A DNA stretch of 64,000 nucleotides from Danxiaibacter flavus. Lineage in GTDB: Bacteria; Bacteroidota; Bacteroidia; Chitinophagales; Chitinophagaceae. The stretch lies in contig NZ_JAULBC010000009.1 of NCBI RefSeq assembly GCF_041060425.1, positions 124,001 to 188,000 on the forward strand, in the 5' to 3' direction. Below, piece by piece: positions 27,016-36,166 of this stretch. The position numbers were made by a program, and so were the translations under genes. The first letter of the stretch is position 1. Each line of letters starts with the position of its first letter. The notes below the pieces were generated by a model, which was not told the DNA's origin, did not search any database, and worked only from the letters and a program-made list of their open reading frames with translations.

Positions 27016-28071
27016 ATGAAACTGATAATCAGAAACGCAATTTTCGCAGGCGCCTTCGTATTTTGCTTTAAAGCCTTTGCATTTCCGGGTAAGGAAAAAG
27101 ACATCATAACAGTAAAGAAAGATCCGCAACAGAATAAAGTCGAAATATTGGCCAACGGCCAGAAGTTTACGGAATTTATATATCCTGATTCAATGGAGAA
27201 GCCGGTGCTTTATCCAATCTATGCTTCGGACGGAGAATTGATCACACGCGGCTTCCCCGTTGCACCACGTGAACATGATCCGGTTGATCATCCACATCAT
27301 ATTGGCTTATGGTTGAATTATGAAAATGTGAATGGATTGGATTTTTGGAATAATTCTTTTGCGATCCCGGCCGACAAGAAGAATAAATATGGTTGGATAA
27401 AAACCAATAAGATCATCGAAACCAAAGATGGAAAAACAGGCGTATTAACATATGCCGCTTCATGGCAGAACCAACAGAAGGAAGAACTTCTCCAGGAAAA
27501 AACAAGCTTCTATTTTTCTGCAGAAGGAAGTATAAGGATCATCGACAGGATCACAACGCTCACTGCTACGCGCGATGTTTCTTTTCCGGATGTGAAGGAC
27601 GGAATGCTTGGCTTAAGAGTAACACACGAGCTGGAATTGCCATCTAAAGACAACAAAGAATTTATTGATAACAAGGGCAACATAACAAAAGTAAAACCCT
27701 CAGACGATCTTGTTACAGGAAATTACCTTACAGCAAATAATAAGCATGGCGATAGTGCATGGGGTACCCGGTCTCCCTGGTGCATGCTGTATGGTAAAAA
27801 GGGTGCAGATACAATTAGTATAGCGATTATTGATCATCCGGGTAATGTTGGCTATCCAACTTACTGGCACGCCCGCGGATACGGACTTTTCGCAGCCAAT
27901 CCTTTAGGACAGAAGGTATTTAGCAATGGTAAAGAGCAACTGAACTATTCTCTTAACAAAGGCCAGTCCGTTACCTTCCGTTACAGGGTTGTGATAAACG
28001 CAGGAAAAGAAAGATTAAGTGGTAAGGAAATGAAAAAATTATCTGATCAGTTTCAGTCAGCATACAAATAA
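27016..28071 (+). CDS. DUF6807 (PmoA-like) secreted protein
   Basis: A 351-residue protein with an N-terminal signal (FAGAFVFCFKAFAFPGK). The centre carries DHPHHIGLWLNYENVNGLDF, the conserved core of the DUF6807 family, often annotated PmoA although no link to methane oxidation is expected. Later, IAIIDHPGNVGYPTYWHARG and YGLFAANPLGQ are also family features. Members are beta-rich, secreted and often found near sugar dehydrogenases or oxidoreductases, so a role in carbohydrate use is possible. It stands alone: no gene is seen in 28072-28310. Confidence 0.75.
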   Translation: MKLIIRNAIFAGAFVFCFKAFAFPGKEKDIITVKKDPQQNKVEILANGQKFTEFIYPDSMEKPVLYPIYASDGELITRGFPVAPREHDPVDHPHHIGLWLNYENVNGLDFWNNSFAIPADKKNKYGWIKTNKIIETKDGKTGVLTYAASWQNQQKEELLQEKTSFYFSAEGSIRIIDRITTLTATRDVSFPDVKDGMLGLRVTHELELPSKDNKEFIDNKGNITKVKPSDDLVTGNYLTANNKHGDSAWGTRSPWCMLYGKKGADTISIAIIDHPGNVGYPTYWHARGYGLFAANPLGQKVFSNGKEQLNYSLNKGQSVTFRYRVVINAGKERLSGKEMKKLSDQFQSAYK

Positions 28072-28310
28072 TGAGCACAAATTCTTTTTTGTTTTGCAAA
28101 ATGATTAATTTCGAAATGTAAATCAACTTGTTAGGCATGTATGCAATCTTCATAAGTTCTTTTTTCGCATACAGCTTAAACAAATGAGAGATGGTTATTG
28201 TAATTATCTGTGTTGTTTAATCCGGATTTGAATGACGGTTCAATTCCCTTCTCATTCCTGACACAACATCGATTAAGCCATCTTGGTCCTTAACGTTAAA
28301 AATTATCTAC

Positions 28311-28904
28311 ATGAAAACAAAAAATCTTGCATTAGTCGTAATTATAGCATTGGTTGTAATATTGGGTGGCTGCGGCTGTAGCAGTTACAACGGTTTGGTA
28401 AAAGGAGATCAGGATGTGAAGACTTCCTGGAGTAACGTTGAAACAAACTATCAAAGAAGAACTGATTTGTATAACAGCGTTATCAAAACGATTGAAGGTT
28501 CTGCCAACTTTGAAAAATCAACATTGAAGGAAGTGCTTGATGCCCGCGCAAGAGCAACCAGCGTAACCGTAAATATTGATGATCCTCAGTCTTTGGAAAA
28601 ATATCAGCAGGCACAGGGGCAGTTACAAGGGGCATTCGGCAGACTGATGGCAGTGGCAGAAGCTTATCCCGATTTAAAAACAACACAGTCGTTCAGAGAT
28701 TTTCAGGCACAGATTGAAGGTACTGAAAACAGGATCAATATTGCACGCAGAGATTACAATTCAACTGTAAACACGTACAATCTCAAAGTAAAGACTTTCC
28801 CTAACAATATTTTCGCCGGGTTCTTCCGTTTTTCTGAAAAGCCATATTACAAGGCTGATCCCGGTTCTGAAAAGGCTCCTGATATTCAATTCAATATTAA
28901 GTAG
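28311..28904 (+). CDS. lemA: LemA family protein
   Basis: A 197-residue protein. An N-terminal hydrophobic anchor (LALVVIIALVVILGGCG, possibly a lipobox) is followed by the long helical LemA core: YNGLVKGDQDVKTSWSNVE, YQRRTDLYNSVIKTIEG, EVLDARARATSV and ARRDYNSTVNTYN near the end. LemA proteins are membrane-anchored helical bundles that face the periplasm or cell exterior, with no settled function. In many bacteria they sit beside TPM-domain proteins, as here; the next gene starts 4 bases after its stop, which supports one operon. Confidence 0.93.
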   Translation: MKTKNLALVVIIALVVILGGCGCSSYNGLVKGDQDVKTSWSNVETNYQRRTDLYNSVIKTIEGSANFEKSTLKEVLDARARATSVTVNIDDPQSLEKYQQAQGQLQGAFGRLMAVAEAYPDLKTTQSFRDFQAQIEGTENRINIARRDYNSTVNTYNLKVKTFPNNIFAGFFRFSEKPYYKADPGSEKAPDIQFNIK

Positions 28905-28908
28905 TCGC

Positions 28909-29367
28909 ATGTCTTTATTCAAACGCAAACCGGAAAAGTTCTTCTCGCCTGAAGAAAATGAAAAAATAGTTGAAGCAATCAGGCAGGCAGAACGCATTAC
29001 CAGCGGCGAGGTCCGTGTATTTGTAGAAAGTCGCTGTCGCTTTGTAAATCCACTCGACAGAGCCTCAGAGATTTTCTACGGCCTTAAAATGGAACAAACG
29101 GAGCTCCGTAATGGAGTGCTTATATATGTTGCATTGCGGGATAAACAACTCGCAATGTTTGCAGATGAAGGCATCTACCAGAAAGCCGGAAAGGAATTCT
29201 GGAATGACGAGGTGCGAACCATGTTATCCCACTTCAACAAAGAGAATTATGCGGATGGGTTAGCTAAAGTCATTGGCGATACCGGAGCTGTTCTCGCAAC
29301 TCATTTTCCTGTAGATGTTAATAAGGATAAGAATGAACTGCCAGACGACATTGTGTTCGGTCGGTAA
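28909..29367 (+). CDS. TPM-domain protein, short soluble form
   Basis: A 152-residue protein with a TPM (TLP18.3/Psb32/MOLO-1) domain, seen in IRQAERITSGEVRVFVES and RNGVLIYVALRDKQLAMFAD. No signal peptide or membrane helix is visible, unlike the next gene, so it may stay in the cytosol. It lies between lemA (4 bases upstream) and a longer TPM protein (85 bases downstream). The three likely form a membrane-linked module of unknown function, possibly in protein quality control. Confidence 0.85.
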   Translation: MSLFKRKPEKFFSPEENEKIVEAIRQAERITSGEVRVFVESRCRFVNPLDRASEIFYGLKMEQTELRNGVLIYVALRDKQLAMFADEGIYQKAGKEFWNDEVRTMLSHFNKENYADGLAKVIGDTGAVLATHFPVDVNKDKNELPDDIVFGR

Positions 29368-29451
29368 TCTACTTTATTATTAAGTTAAGCCGGCTGACCT
29401 TGTTCATGACATTTCACTGATTCTATGATTTTGTAAACAGGCTTTTAGCGG

Positions 29452-30213
29452 ATGAAAAAAATATTGCTCATACTTATATTGTTGGTCACTGCCGGAATGG
29501 TTTTTTCACAGCAGGTGTTGAAGAAGCCTGTTCCCCCAAGGCTGGTGAATGATGAAGCCAACGTATTGTCCCCCGAACAAAAAGATATATTGGAGCGACA
29601 ACTGGTTGCGCTCGACGATAGTACCTCAAATCAGATAGCGATTGTCACTATTCCAACGTTAGGTGATGTGCCCATAGAAGATTATGCGGTAAAGCTTTTC
29701 AGGGAATGGGGGATTGGTAACAAGAAAACCAACAATGGTATATTAATCCTGGTAGCGGTTCAGGACAGAAGAATGCGCATAGAAGTGGGGTATGGTTTGG
29801 AGGGCGCGATACCGGATGTAGTTACAAAGAATATTATAGAAAGTGATTTGGCTCCCAATTTCCGGCAGCAGAATTATTACCGCGGTTTTGTTGAAGCAAT
29901 TTCCTCCCTGAGCAAAGCGGCAGCTGGAGAATACAAAGTACAAAGACAAAAGAAACCTGAGCGTGGTGGTGGTTCAATAATTGGCATAATCGTTATTATA
30001 ATCATCATTCTTTTCTTTGTTGGAGGTAGTCGCGGTGGTGGACGTGGAGGCGGAATGATGAGCAGGCGCGGTTACAGAGGTTTTATTCCTCCGATATGGA
30101 TTGGTGGCGGAGGCTTCGGCGGCGGCGGCTGGGGTGGCGGTGGTGGAGGCGGCGGCTTCGGTGGATTTGGTGGCGGAAGCAGCGGCGGCGGCGGCGCCAG
30201 CGGCGGATGGTAG
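29452..30213 (+). CDS. YgcG-like TPM-domain protein with glycine-rich tail
   Basis: A 253-residue protein. A signal peptide (LLILILLVTAGMVFSQQ) is followed by a TPM domain (LVNDEANVLSPEQKDILER, IAIVTIPTLGD, RMRIEVGYGLEGAIPD). A single membrane helix near 174-186 (IIGIIVIIIIILFFVGG) precedes a tail made almost wholly of glycine with Arg, Phe and Trp. This order (signal, TPM, membrane helix, Gly-rich tail) is that of YgcG-like proteins. It belongs to the lemA group. The glycine tail is low complexity and may vary in length between strains. Confidence 0.9.
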   Translation: MKKILLILILLVTAGMVFSQQVLKKPVPPRLVNDEANVLSPEQKDILERQLVALDDSTSNQIAIVTIPTLGDVPIEDYAVKLFREWGIGNKKTNNGILILVAVQDRRMRIEVGYGLEGAIPDVVTKNIIESDLAPNFRQQNYYRGFVEAISSLSKAAAGEYKVQRQKKPERGGGSIIGIIVIIIIILFFVGGSRGGGRGGGMMSRRGYRGFIPPIWIGGGGFGGGGWGGGGGGGGFGGFGGGSSGGGGASGGW

Positions 30214-30246
30214 AAAGTCAAAAGTCAAAATTCAAAAGTAAAAAGG
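30214..30246. repeat. AAAGTCAAAAGTCAAAATTC-type dispersed repeat
   Basis: Directly after the stop codon there is an A-rich run of AGTCAAAA words. Its reverse complement occurs before truA (about 34641-34663: TTTGACTTTTTACTTTTGAA). Read in that orientation it contains TACTTTTG, a fit to the -7 element. Confidence 0.45.
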
Positions 30247-30264
30247 CTCGACAGGCCGATAAAA

Positions 30265-30298
30265 AAAGAGCATCCCGATAAGTCGCGATGCTCTTTTT
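30265..30298 (+). terminator. Intrinsic terminator after the lemA operon
   Basis: AAAGAGCATC pairs with GATGCTCTTT, followed by T residues. Downstream, 30320-30425 holds only short CACATTTG- and TCAATTTTCAA-like repeats and no gene. Confidence 0.85.
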
Positions 30299-30429
30299 TA
30301 TTATTGAAAATTTTTCCCTTCCTCCCTCAGTTTACATTGGCCCGTTCGTACATTTTCCATTTGTACAGCCACATTTGCAAATTCGCACATTTGCCCATCC
30401 GCACATTGTCAATTTTCAATTTTCAACTT

Positions 30430-32910
30430 TCAATTAAATTTAAGTTTGTCCTTCATATACTTCAATTGCTTTTTAATATCCGAAGCATTTGAAGCCGAAA
30501 CCATTTCGTGTTCTTTTTTGGTTTGAACATATGAAACAGCATTCTTTAAATCCTCTTCGAAATTGCTTGCATATGGTGCTGCTACTTTTTTAAAGCTGGC
30601 AACTTCGTCAATGCCTTTTTTAAACAGACCGGTGTCCTCAACATTGGCCAGGTAAGTAACAAAGAGAACGCAATTGGTCATCTTATCAATAAAATTGGAG
30701 GTGTTAAATCTTGAAAGCTGTTCATCAAAATCCTTATCTGTTTTTGTAAGCACGCTAACATTTTCAACAGCATCTGCCAGGTTATCTTTCATGTCCTTCA
30801 TTAATTCAGGTAGAAGGGAAACAGCTTTCTGAATATTCAGCATTGATAACGCTTTAAGCGAGGCCCCCGCTACTGAATAAGAAGAGTCGTGAACATTTTT
30901 TAAAAAGAAAGGTTCATATTGCTTGTTTCTTAGTGCACCTAATACGTCAATTGCCGCAGCCCTGTTGGGGCGATACTCATCATTGGTAGCAAGTGAATCT
31001 ACCTTTTGGAGAAACACTTCGCTTATTTTCGAAGCAACAAGTCCCTTCAATGCGATATTTCTTATATCCGAATATTTGTCATCCAGCGCAGCGAATATCA
31101 GTTCGCTGGCTTTGGGATTATCAAAATGCTGTAGGCAATATTCTACGGCTTCTCTCCGGTCAACATAAGTAGCTGCATATTTGTAACCATAAATATATTC
31201 GTCAAGCGTTTTGTGATCGTCCTTAAACGCGACCAGTATTTTATCAGCGTCAACATTAATCAGGTCAGGTTTTGTGGCGCTGCTGAAATTAAAAGTATCT
31301 GCTTTGCTCTTTATCCAAACCGTATAACGGCTTTTTGGTCCGCCCGAATAAACATCAATTGCAACCGGAAAAGAAAATAATTTATTGTTGCTCTGGGTTT
31401 GCTTAATAATGGCCTGCGCAGTTTGTTTTTCTGCATCATATTTATAACTGATATCCAAATATGGATTGCCACTGCCATAATACCATTGATTAAAGAACCA
31501 GTTAAGGTCCTTGCCGCTAATCTGTTCCAATGCAAGACGCAGATCCTGTGCTTCGGCATTTCCGAACTGATGTGTTTTGAGATATAAATTCAATCCCGCA
31601 AAAAAAGCATCATCGCCAAGGTAGTTCCGGAGCATGTGTAGAATGCGGCCACCTTTCTGATAGCTCACATTGTCAAACATGTCTTCCTTATCACGGTAAT
31701 GAAATCTTACAAGATCCTTTTCCTGGCTGTCTGAAAAAAGATAACTCTGCAGCGCCTGGTAATTGGCTTTATCTGCATCATCCTTTCCATATTTGTATTC
31801 CCTCCACAGATATTCACTGTAGTCGGCAAAGCTTTCGTTCACCGTAAGGTTGCTCCAGCTTTCAGCAGTTACAAGATCTCCAAACCATTGATGGAATAAT
31901 TCATGTGAAACATAATCTTCAAACCTGTTACCATCTGTAAGTTGTCTTGCATTCTGCTGTAAGGCATCCGTATGCAATGTTGCTGTTGTATTTTCCATCG
32001 CTCCGCTTACATAGTTGCGGCCGGTTATCTGCGCGTATTTTTGCCAGGGATATTCATAATTCAGTTTCTTTGAAAAGAAGTCGATCATCTCGGGTGTGTT
32101 GCCAAATATTTTACGTGCTACACTTTCGTAATCCTTTTCTACGTAGTAGCTAACTTCTTTGCCTTTGTACGAATCCTTCACTATCGCATAATCGCCAACA
32201 CCCATAAAGAACAGATAAGGTGAGTGAGGCAGGTCCATTTTCCAATAATCGGTTCTCGTTCCGTCTGAATTCTTTTTCTGGCTTATCAGCAAGCCATTGG
32301 ACAGTGTGACATATTTATCCGGAACGGTCATATATATTTCTTCTGTCGTTTTTTGATTGGGTTTATCAATTATGGGACACCACACACTGGTTGCTTCCGT
32401 TTCGCCCTGCGTCCATATTTGCACCGGCTTTTCTTTATCGGTTCCTTTTGGATTAATAAAATATAGCCCTTTGTCATCAGTTATCGCCATGCTGCCGTGG
32501 CTTTTCATTTCATTGGGTTTGGATATATAACTGATATAGATTGTATATTTTTCATCCTTATGATAAGTCCTGTCAAGTTTTATCCTGAGTTTCAGACTAT
32601 CATAGCGGTACTGGAGCGATTGTTTTTTATCCTCTGCAATTAGCGCCACTTCATCAATCTCCATTCCCTTTGCATCAAGTGTCAGAGAATCTGTGTCATA
32701 AAAATGTGGATGCAACGTAATCCATGCTTTGCCGTACAAATAGCTTTTGTCATAATCAAAACGAACGTCAAGCTTTGTATGCACCAAATCATTTATTTTA
32801 GTAGGGGTAGCCCGGTAAATGGTTTTCCAGGAGTTATCACCATCACGCTGGGCGGATACGGTTAAAACGATCAGCAAAAAGGCCAGAGAAAAAAAATAAA
32901 TCTTCTGCAT
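30430..32910 (-). CDS. M1 family zinc aminopeptidase with HEAT-like C-terminus
   Basis: An 826-residue exported enzyme that removes N-terminal residues from peptides. A signal peptide ends near residue 20 (TVSAQ). The exopeptidase motif GAMEN occurs in NYVSGAMENTTATLH. The zinc site is HEXXH-x18-E: His336, Glu337 and His340 in VSHELFHQWFGD, with Glu359 in NLTVNESFADY. An N-terminal beta-saddle precedes it. After the catalytic domain (about 490 on) come HEAT-like helical repeats (ALDDKYSDIRNIALKGLVAS and similar). It likely supplies amino acids from periplasmic peptides. It is convergent with the lemA operon, and no partner gene lies beside it. Confidence 0.95.
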   Translation of the reverse strand: MQKIYFFSLAFLLIVLTVSAQRDGDNSWKTIYRATPTKINDLVHTKLDVRFDYDKSYLYGKAWITLHPHFYDTDSLTLDAKGMEIDEVALIAEDKKQSLQYRYDSLKLRIKLDRTYHKDEKYTIYISYISKPNEMKSHGSMAITDDKGLYFINPKGTDKEKPVQIWTQGETEATSVWCPIIDKPNQKTTEEIYMTVPDKYVTLSNGLLISQKKNSDGTRTDYWKMDLPHSPYLFFMGVGDYAIVKDSYKGKEVSYYVEKDYESVARKIFGNTPEMIDFFSKKLNYEYPWQKYAQITGRNYVSGAMENTTATLHTDALQQNARQLTDGNRFEDYVSHELFHQWFGDLVTAESWSNLTVNESFADYSEYLWREYKYGKDDADKANYQALQSYLFSDSQEKDLVRFHYRDKEDMFDNVSYQKGGRILHMLRNYLGDDAFFAGLNLYLKTHQFGNAEAQDLRLALEQISGKDLNWFFNQWYYGSGNPYLDISYKYDAEKQTAQAIIKQTQSNNKLFSFPVAIDVYSGGPKSRYTVWIKSKADTFNFSSATKPDLINVDADKILVAFKDDHKTLDEYIYGYKYAATYVDRREAVEYCLQHFDNPKASELIFAALDDKYSDIRNIALKGLVASKISEVFLQKVDSLATNDEYRPNRAAAIDVLGALRNKQYEPFFLKNVHDSSYSVAGASLKALSMLNIQKAVSLLPELMKDMKDNLADAVENVSVLTKTDKDFDEQLSRFNTSNFIDKMTNCVLFVTYLANVEDTGLFKKGIDEVASFKKVAAPYASNFEEDLKNAVSYVQTKKEHEMVSASNASDIKKQLKYMKDKLKFN

Positions 32911-33059
32911 TCGCGGGTTTAATTTGGTGTAAAGTAAAAGACCTCAATCGAATAAACACAAATTATTATGTGAAAGGTTAAAATGGCCCGGTTATAGCTT
33001 CTAAATAGAAACAGTGTATTTAAATTTTCATTTAGCTTTGTCAAAAACGGAATTGTATA

Positions 33060-34598
33060 ATGAAGTTGAAAGTCTTATTAAAAGGTTTAGCATTGTCCGT
33101 ATTCTTTCTGGTTCTTACTTTAAAAGGTTTTACGCAGAAGAATTATTTTATATATATACAGGCTGATAACAAGCAACCCTTCTACCTTGTCATGAATCAA
33201 AAGAAATTGAATTCATCACCAATAGGCTATCTGATAGTTCCGAAGCTTGCTCCGGATGAATATAAAGTGCAGTTAGGGTTTCCGGATAACCAGGCTCCCG
33301 AGCAGGACTTTGTGATCAAGGTTGATAAAAAAGATGCCGGTTATGCCTTAAAGAAATTCGACAACGGCTGGGGACTATTCAATTTTCAGACGATGGATGT
33401 AATCATGGGGGTTCCCAGGGAAGCGGCAACCACGGCCCCGCCAGCCACTACAAGTGTTGAGCCGGCCGGACAAACCATTCCCGAGACGACTTCAGCCCCG
33501 ACTGATAAAAAAGTGGAAACAAAGACCGCACCCAAAAAGAATGCTTTTGGTGACATGCTTTCAGATGCAATGAACGATCCTGACCTGGCCGGTTCAATTG
33601 TTGCAACTGAAGCTGTAGTAGCCGCGGCTGCGCCGAAAACTAAGGCACCGCCAAAAGGAACTAAGCAAAAAACACCAGCGACAAAACATGCTGAGACAAC
33701 TAAAAAACAACCGGAAGACAAGAAGGAAACCCAACAACCAGAAACAGTTGCTGCAGCAGTACCACCTCCCGATTCTTCAGTTGCAGCTATCGCACCACCC
33801 GACGCACCGGTAAATACAACGGCAGCGATCAACGAAACGTATGATGCCGCTGGAACTAAAGGGGTAATTAAATTATCCGAACTGAGTGATGAGAAAGGGG
33901 TAGACCTGGTCTTTCTGGATTTCAACAGTAAATCAAGCGACACAATAAGATTGTTTATTCCGGCCGAATTAGCTCAGGATTCTACAGATACAACCGTTTT
34001 AGCTGTTGCGAAGCCAACAGAAGAAAAGAGAACTGCAGAAGAAACCAAAGTGTACAATCCAAACGAAAAACCTCTCGCTTCTGCAAATAACGACACGTCC
34101 GTTGCTGAAAATAAAGCCGACAGTGGAGCAAAAGGTATAAATAATCCTTTTTTTGATAAATCAGCACAGCCATCCGGCGCAGCTGCTGCGGCAGTTGCTG
34201 TAACCGCTGAAAAACCTTCTGAAAAGAAAACGGATTCAGTTTCGGGTGCATCACCATCTCCCGTTGCAGATGAACCCAAAGCGCCTTCAGCAATGGTGAA
34301 CAACCAATGTACCAAAATGGCAACCGACGAAGACCTTATCAAGTGGAAGAAAAAAATGATATCTGCCAATGGGGACAAAGGCATGTTACAGGCAGTTAAG
34401 AAATTAATGTCAGGCAAGTGCCTTACAACAGATCAGGTAAAAGAGCTGGGCGGATTGTTCCTTAGCGATGAGGGCCGGTATAACTTTTTTGACGAGGCAT
34501 ATTTATATACCTACGATTTTGGCAAATACCCCGTGTTAGAAAACCAACTGTTCGATAGTTACTACAAAAAACGTTTCAAGGCGATTCTTCGCTTTTAA
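33060..34598 (+). CDS. DUF4476 protein with long Ala/Pro/Thr-rich linker
   Basis: A 512-residue secreted protein. A signal peptide (LALSVFFLVLTLKGFTQ) leads into a small N-terminal beta domain (about 27-115: YFIYIQADNKQPFYLVMNQK). Then comes a long low-complexity linker (about 120-410) rich in Ala, Pro, Thr, Lys and Glu. The last 95 residues match DUF4476 (LIKWKKKMISANGDKGMLQA, CLTTDQVKELGGLF, LYTYDFGKYPVLENQLFDSY). DUF4476 is frequent in Bacteroidota and of unknown function. The linker suggests two domains held apart at the cell surface. The strongly biased composition makes opposite-strand frames open as well. Confidence 0.75.
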   Translation: MKLKVLLKGLALSVFFLVLTLKGFTQKNYFIYIQADNKQPFYLVMNQKKLNSSPIGYLIVPKLAPDEYKVQLGFPDNQAPEQDFVIKVDKKDAGYALKKFDNGWGLFNFQTMDVIMGVPREAATTAPPATTSVEPAGQTIPETTSAPTDKKVETKTAPKKNAFGDMLSDAMNDPDLAGSIVATEAVVAAAAPKTKAPPKGTKQKTPATKHAETTKKQPEDKKETQQPETVAAAVPPPDSSVAAIAPPDAPVNTTAAINETYDAAGTKGVIKLSELSDEKGVDLVFLDFNSKSSDTIRLFIPAELAQDSTDTTVLAVAKPTEEKRTAEETKVYNPNEKPLASANNDTSVAENKADSGAKGINNPFFDKSAQPSGAAAAAVAVTAEKPSEKKTDSVSGASPSPVADEPKAPSAMVNNQCTKMATDEDLIKWKKKMISANGDKGMLQAVKKLMSGKCLTTDQVKELGGLFLSDEGRYNFFDEAYLYTYDFGKYPVLENQLFDSYYKKRFKAILRF

Positions 34599-34608
34599 TA
34601 TTAAAATG

Positions 34609-34637
34609 AATGGCATCGTTAATGATGCCATTTTTTT
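34609..34637 (+). terminator. Intrinsic terminator
   Basis: AATGGCATC pairs with GATGCCATT around a 6-base loop, followed by seven T residues. Confidence 0.88.
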
Positions 34638-34666
34638 ATTTTTGACTTTTTACTTTTGAATTTATT

Positions 34667-35404
34667 ATGCGTTATTTCCTTGAAGTTTCTTACAAAGGCA
34701 CCAGGTACAATGGATTCCAGGTGCAGGACAATGCGCATACCATCCAATCAGAAGTAGCCCGTGCGCTCGAAATAGTCAATCGGTCCAAATTTGAACTTAC
34801 CGGTTCATCACGTACAGATGCAGGTGTTCATGCGTTGCAGAATTTCTTCCATTTTGACACGGATCTGGAGCTGGCCGACAAAATGCTCTACAATTTAAAT
34901 GCAGTGCTTCCTCCGGATATTGTAGCAAAAAGTATAAAGCCGGTTGGTCCCGAAGCGCATTGCCGTTTTAATGCGGTTGCCCGGGAGTATAAATACTTCG
35001 TTTATCAGTCCAAGTCTCCCTTTCTTGACGATCGTGCTTACTATTTTCCGTTTAAGCTCGATATAGAAAAACTGCATAAAGCTGCAGCCGTTATTCAGGG
35101 ATATACTGATTTTACTTCTTTCTCCAAACGCAATACCCAGGTTAAAACCTTTCAGTGCGCTATCATGCGCTCACAGTGGATGTATGAAAATGGTTGTCTT
35201 GTCTATAATGTAAAAGCCAACCGTTTCCTAAGGGGAATGGTTCGTGGACTGGTGGGCACAATGCTAAAAGTAGGAAGAGGAGCGTGGTCAATTTCTGATT
35301 TGGAAACAATAATCGAAGCCAAAGATTGCACGAAAGCCGATTTTTCAACACCACCCCATGGTCTCTTCCTTGTAGAAGTATCCTATCCGTCCGATCAGCT
35401 ATAA
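34667..35404 (+). CDS. truA: tRNA pseudouridine(38-40) synthase TruA
   Basis: A 245-residue enzyme that converts uridine to pseudouridine at positions 38-40 in the tRNA anticodon arm. The N-terminal YKGTRYNGFQVQ and the catalytic loop GSSRTDAGVHA (catalytic Asp51) are exact family features. The C-terminal half shows AREYKYFVY, NRFLRGMVRGLVGTMLKVG and PHGLFLVEVSY. It is cytosolic. TACTTTTG (34651-34658) 8 bases before the ATG resembles a -7 element but lies inside a dispersed repeat and is too close to be a convincing promoter. No terminator follows; a repeat element does. Confidence 0.97.
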   Translation: MRYFLEVSYKGTRYNGFQVQDNAHTIQSEVARALEIVNRSKFELTGSSRTDAGVHALQNFFHFDTDLELADKMLYNLNAVLPPDIVAKSIKPVGPEAHCRFNAVAREYKYFVYQSKSPFLDDRAYYFPFKLDIEKLHKAAAVIQGYTDFTSFSKRNTQVKTFQCAIMRSQWMYENGCLVYNVKANRFLRGMVRGLVGTMLKVGRGAWSISDLETIIEAKDCTKADFSTPPHGLFLVEVSYPSDQL

Positions 35405-35409
35405 TCCAA

Positions 35410-35632
35410 TTCTTTGTAAACTCATTTTGTACTTCCTCCACATCGTACCCGCCCGAATGTGCCGTTCGGTACGGGCGGGCATCTAAAATCGTACATCGTA
35501 CATACACCTTGTCTTAATACTTCCGCTTCTTTGTAAACTCATTTTGTACTTCCTCCACATCGTACCCGCCCGAACGTGCCGTTCGGTACGGGCGGGCATC
35601 CAAAATCGTACATCGTACATACACCTCGTCTT
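35410..35632. repeat. Direct repeat, two copies of a 117-bp period with GC hairpin
   Basis: A block beginning TTCTTTGTAAACTCATTTTG (35410) is repeated from 35527 with only a few changes. Each copy holds a GC-rich inverted repeat (CCCGCCCGAA near CGGTACGGGCGGG), then ATCGTACATCGTACATAC. A short fragment (GGGCATCTAAAATCGT) recurs near 35712. The hairpins might stop transcription from truA. 35633-35934 contains no gene. Confidence 0.8.
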
Positions 35633-35934
35633 GTCCGGGCTGCATTACTACTATTTAGCCGCTGTTGTGTCACTCACTTGTACTTTCGGTAATGCTATTC
35701 ATCGTGGCTGGGGCATCTAAAATCGTCGGGAAAAACATTTTGGAACGGAATAAGTGTGTCGAAACGACTTCCCCGCCCCAATGACTGCATTTTTTAAGCT
35801 GGCTTTCAGCCCGAAAATTTCATTTTTTCGTCTGAAAAGGTTATTTTTATTGTCTGCCTTAATATTTTTTTAATTCTGAAATCCTTGCCCACATTGTGTT
35901 TCCCATCATTAAGAAATTATTATTTCAAAAAAGA

Positions 35935-35965
35935 TTTGGAAACAATCATTCTGCTCCTATCTTTG
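35935..35965 (+). promoter_or_regulatory. rRNA promoter P1
   Basis: TTTG (35935-35938), 19 bases, then TATCTTTG (35958-35965) is an exact fit to the Bacteroidota -33/-7 consensus. The -7 box is the first base block shared with the second operon copy at 41703. Confidence 0.8.
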
Positions 35966-36075
35966 CACCCCGCAAATGAAAAAGAGGTATAGTAGAGAGG
36001 GATAAGGCGGTAGAAAAAAGTTCTTTAAAAGCGAGGCAGGCAGGGAAAAAAAAGAGAAAAAAAGTAGAAAAAAGA

Positions 36076-36106
36076 TTTGGTGAGAATGTAAAAACTGCTA
36101 CCTTTG
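36076..36106 (+). promoter_or_regulatory. rRNA promoter P2
   Basis: TTTG (36076-36079), 19 bases, then TACCTTTG (36099-36106): a second exact consensus promoter, 141 bases after P1 and about 300 bases before 16S. Confidence 0.8.
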
Positions 36107-36166
36107 CAACCCCAATCAAAACGAGGTAATCGAAAGAAAGCCAGGGAGATAGGGAGAAGAAAAAAA

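Noticed and set aside
29974..30281. Ala/Thr- and Arg/Trp-rich frames over the end of the TPM gene
   Set aside because: They are other-frame readings of the glycine-rich tail.
33386..34417. Ala/Ser/Val-rich open frames opposite the DUF4476 gene
   Set aside because: They mirror the low-complexity linker of the plus-strand gene, which has a signal peptide and a recognised domain.
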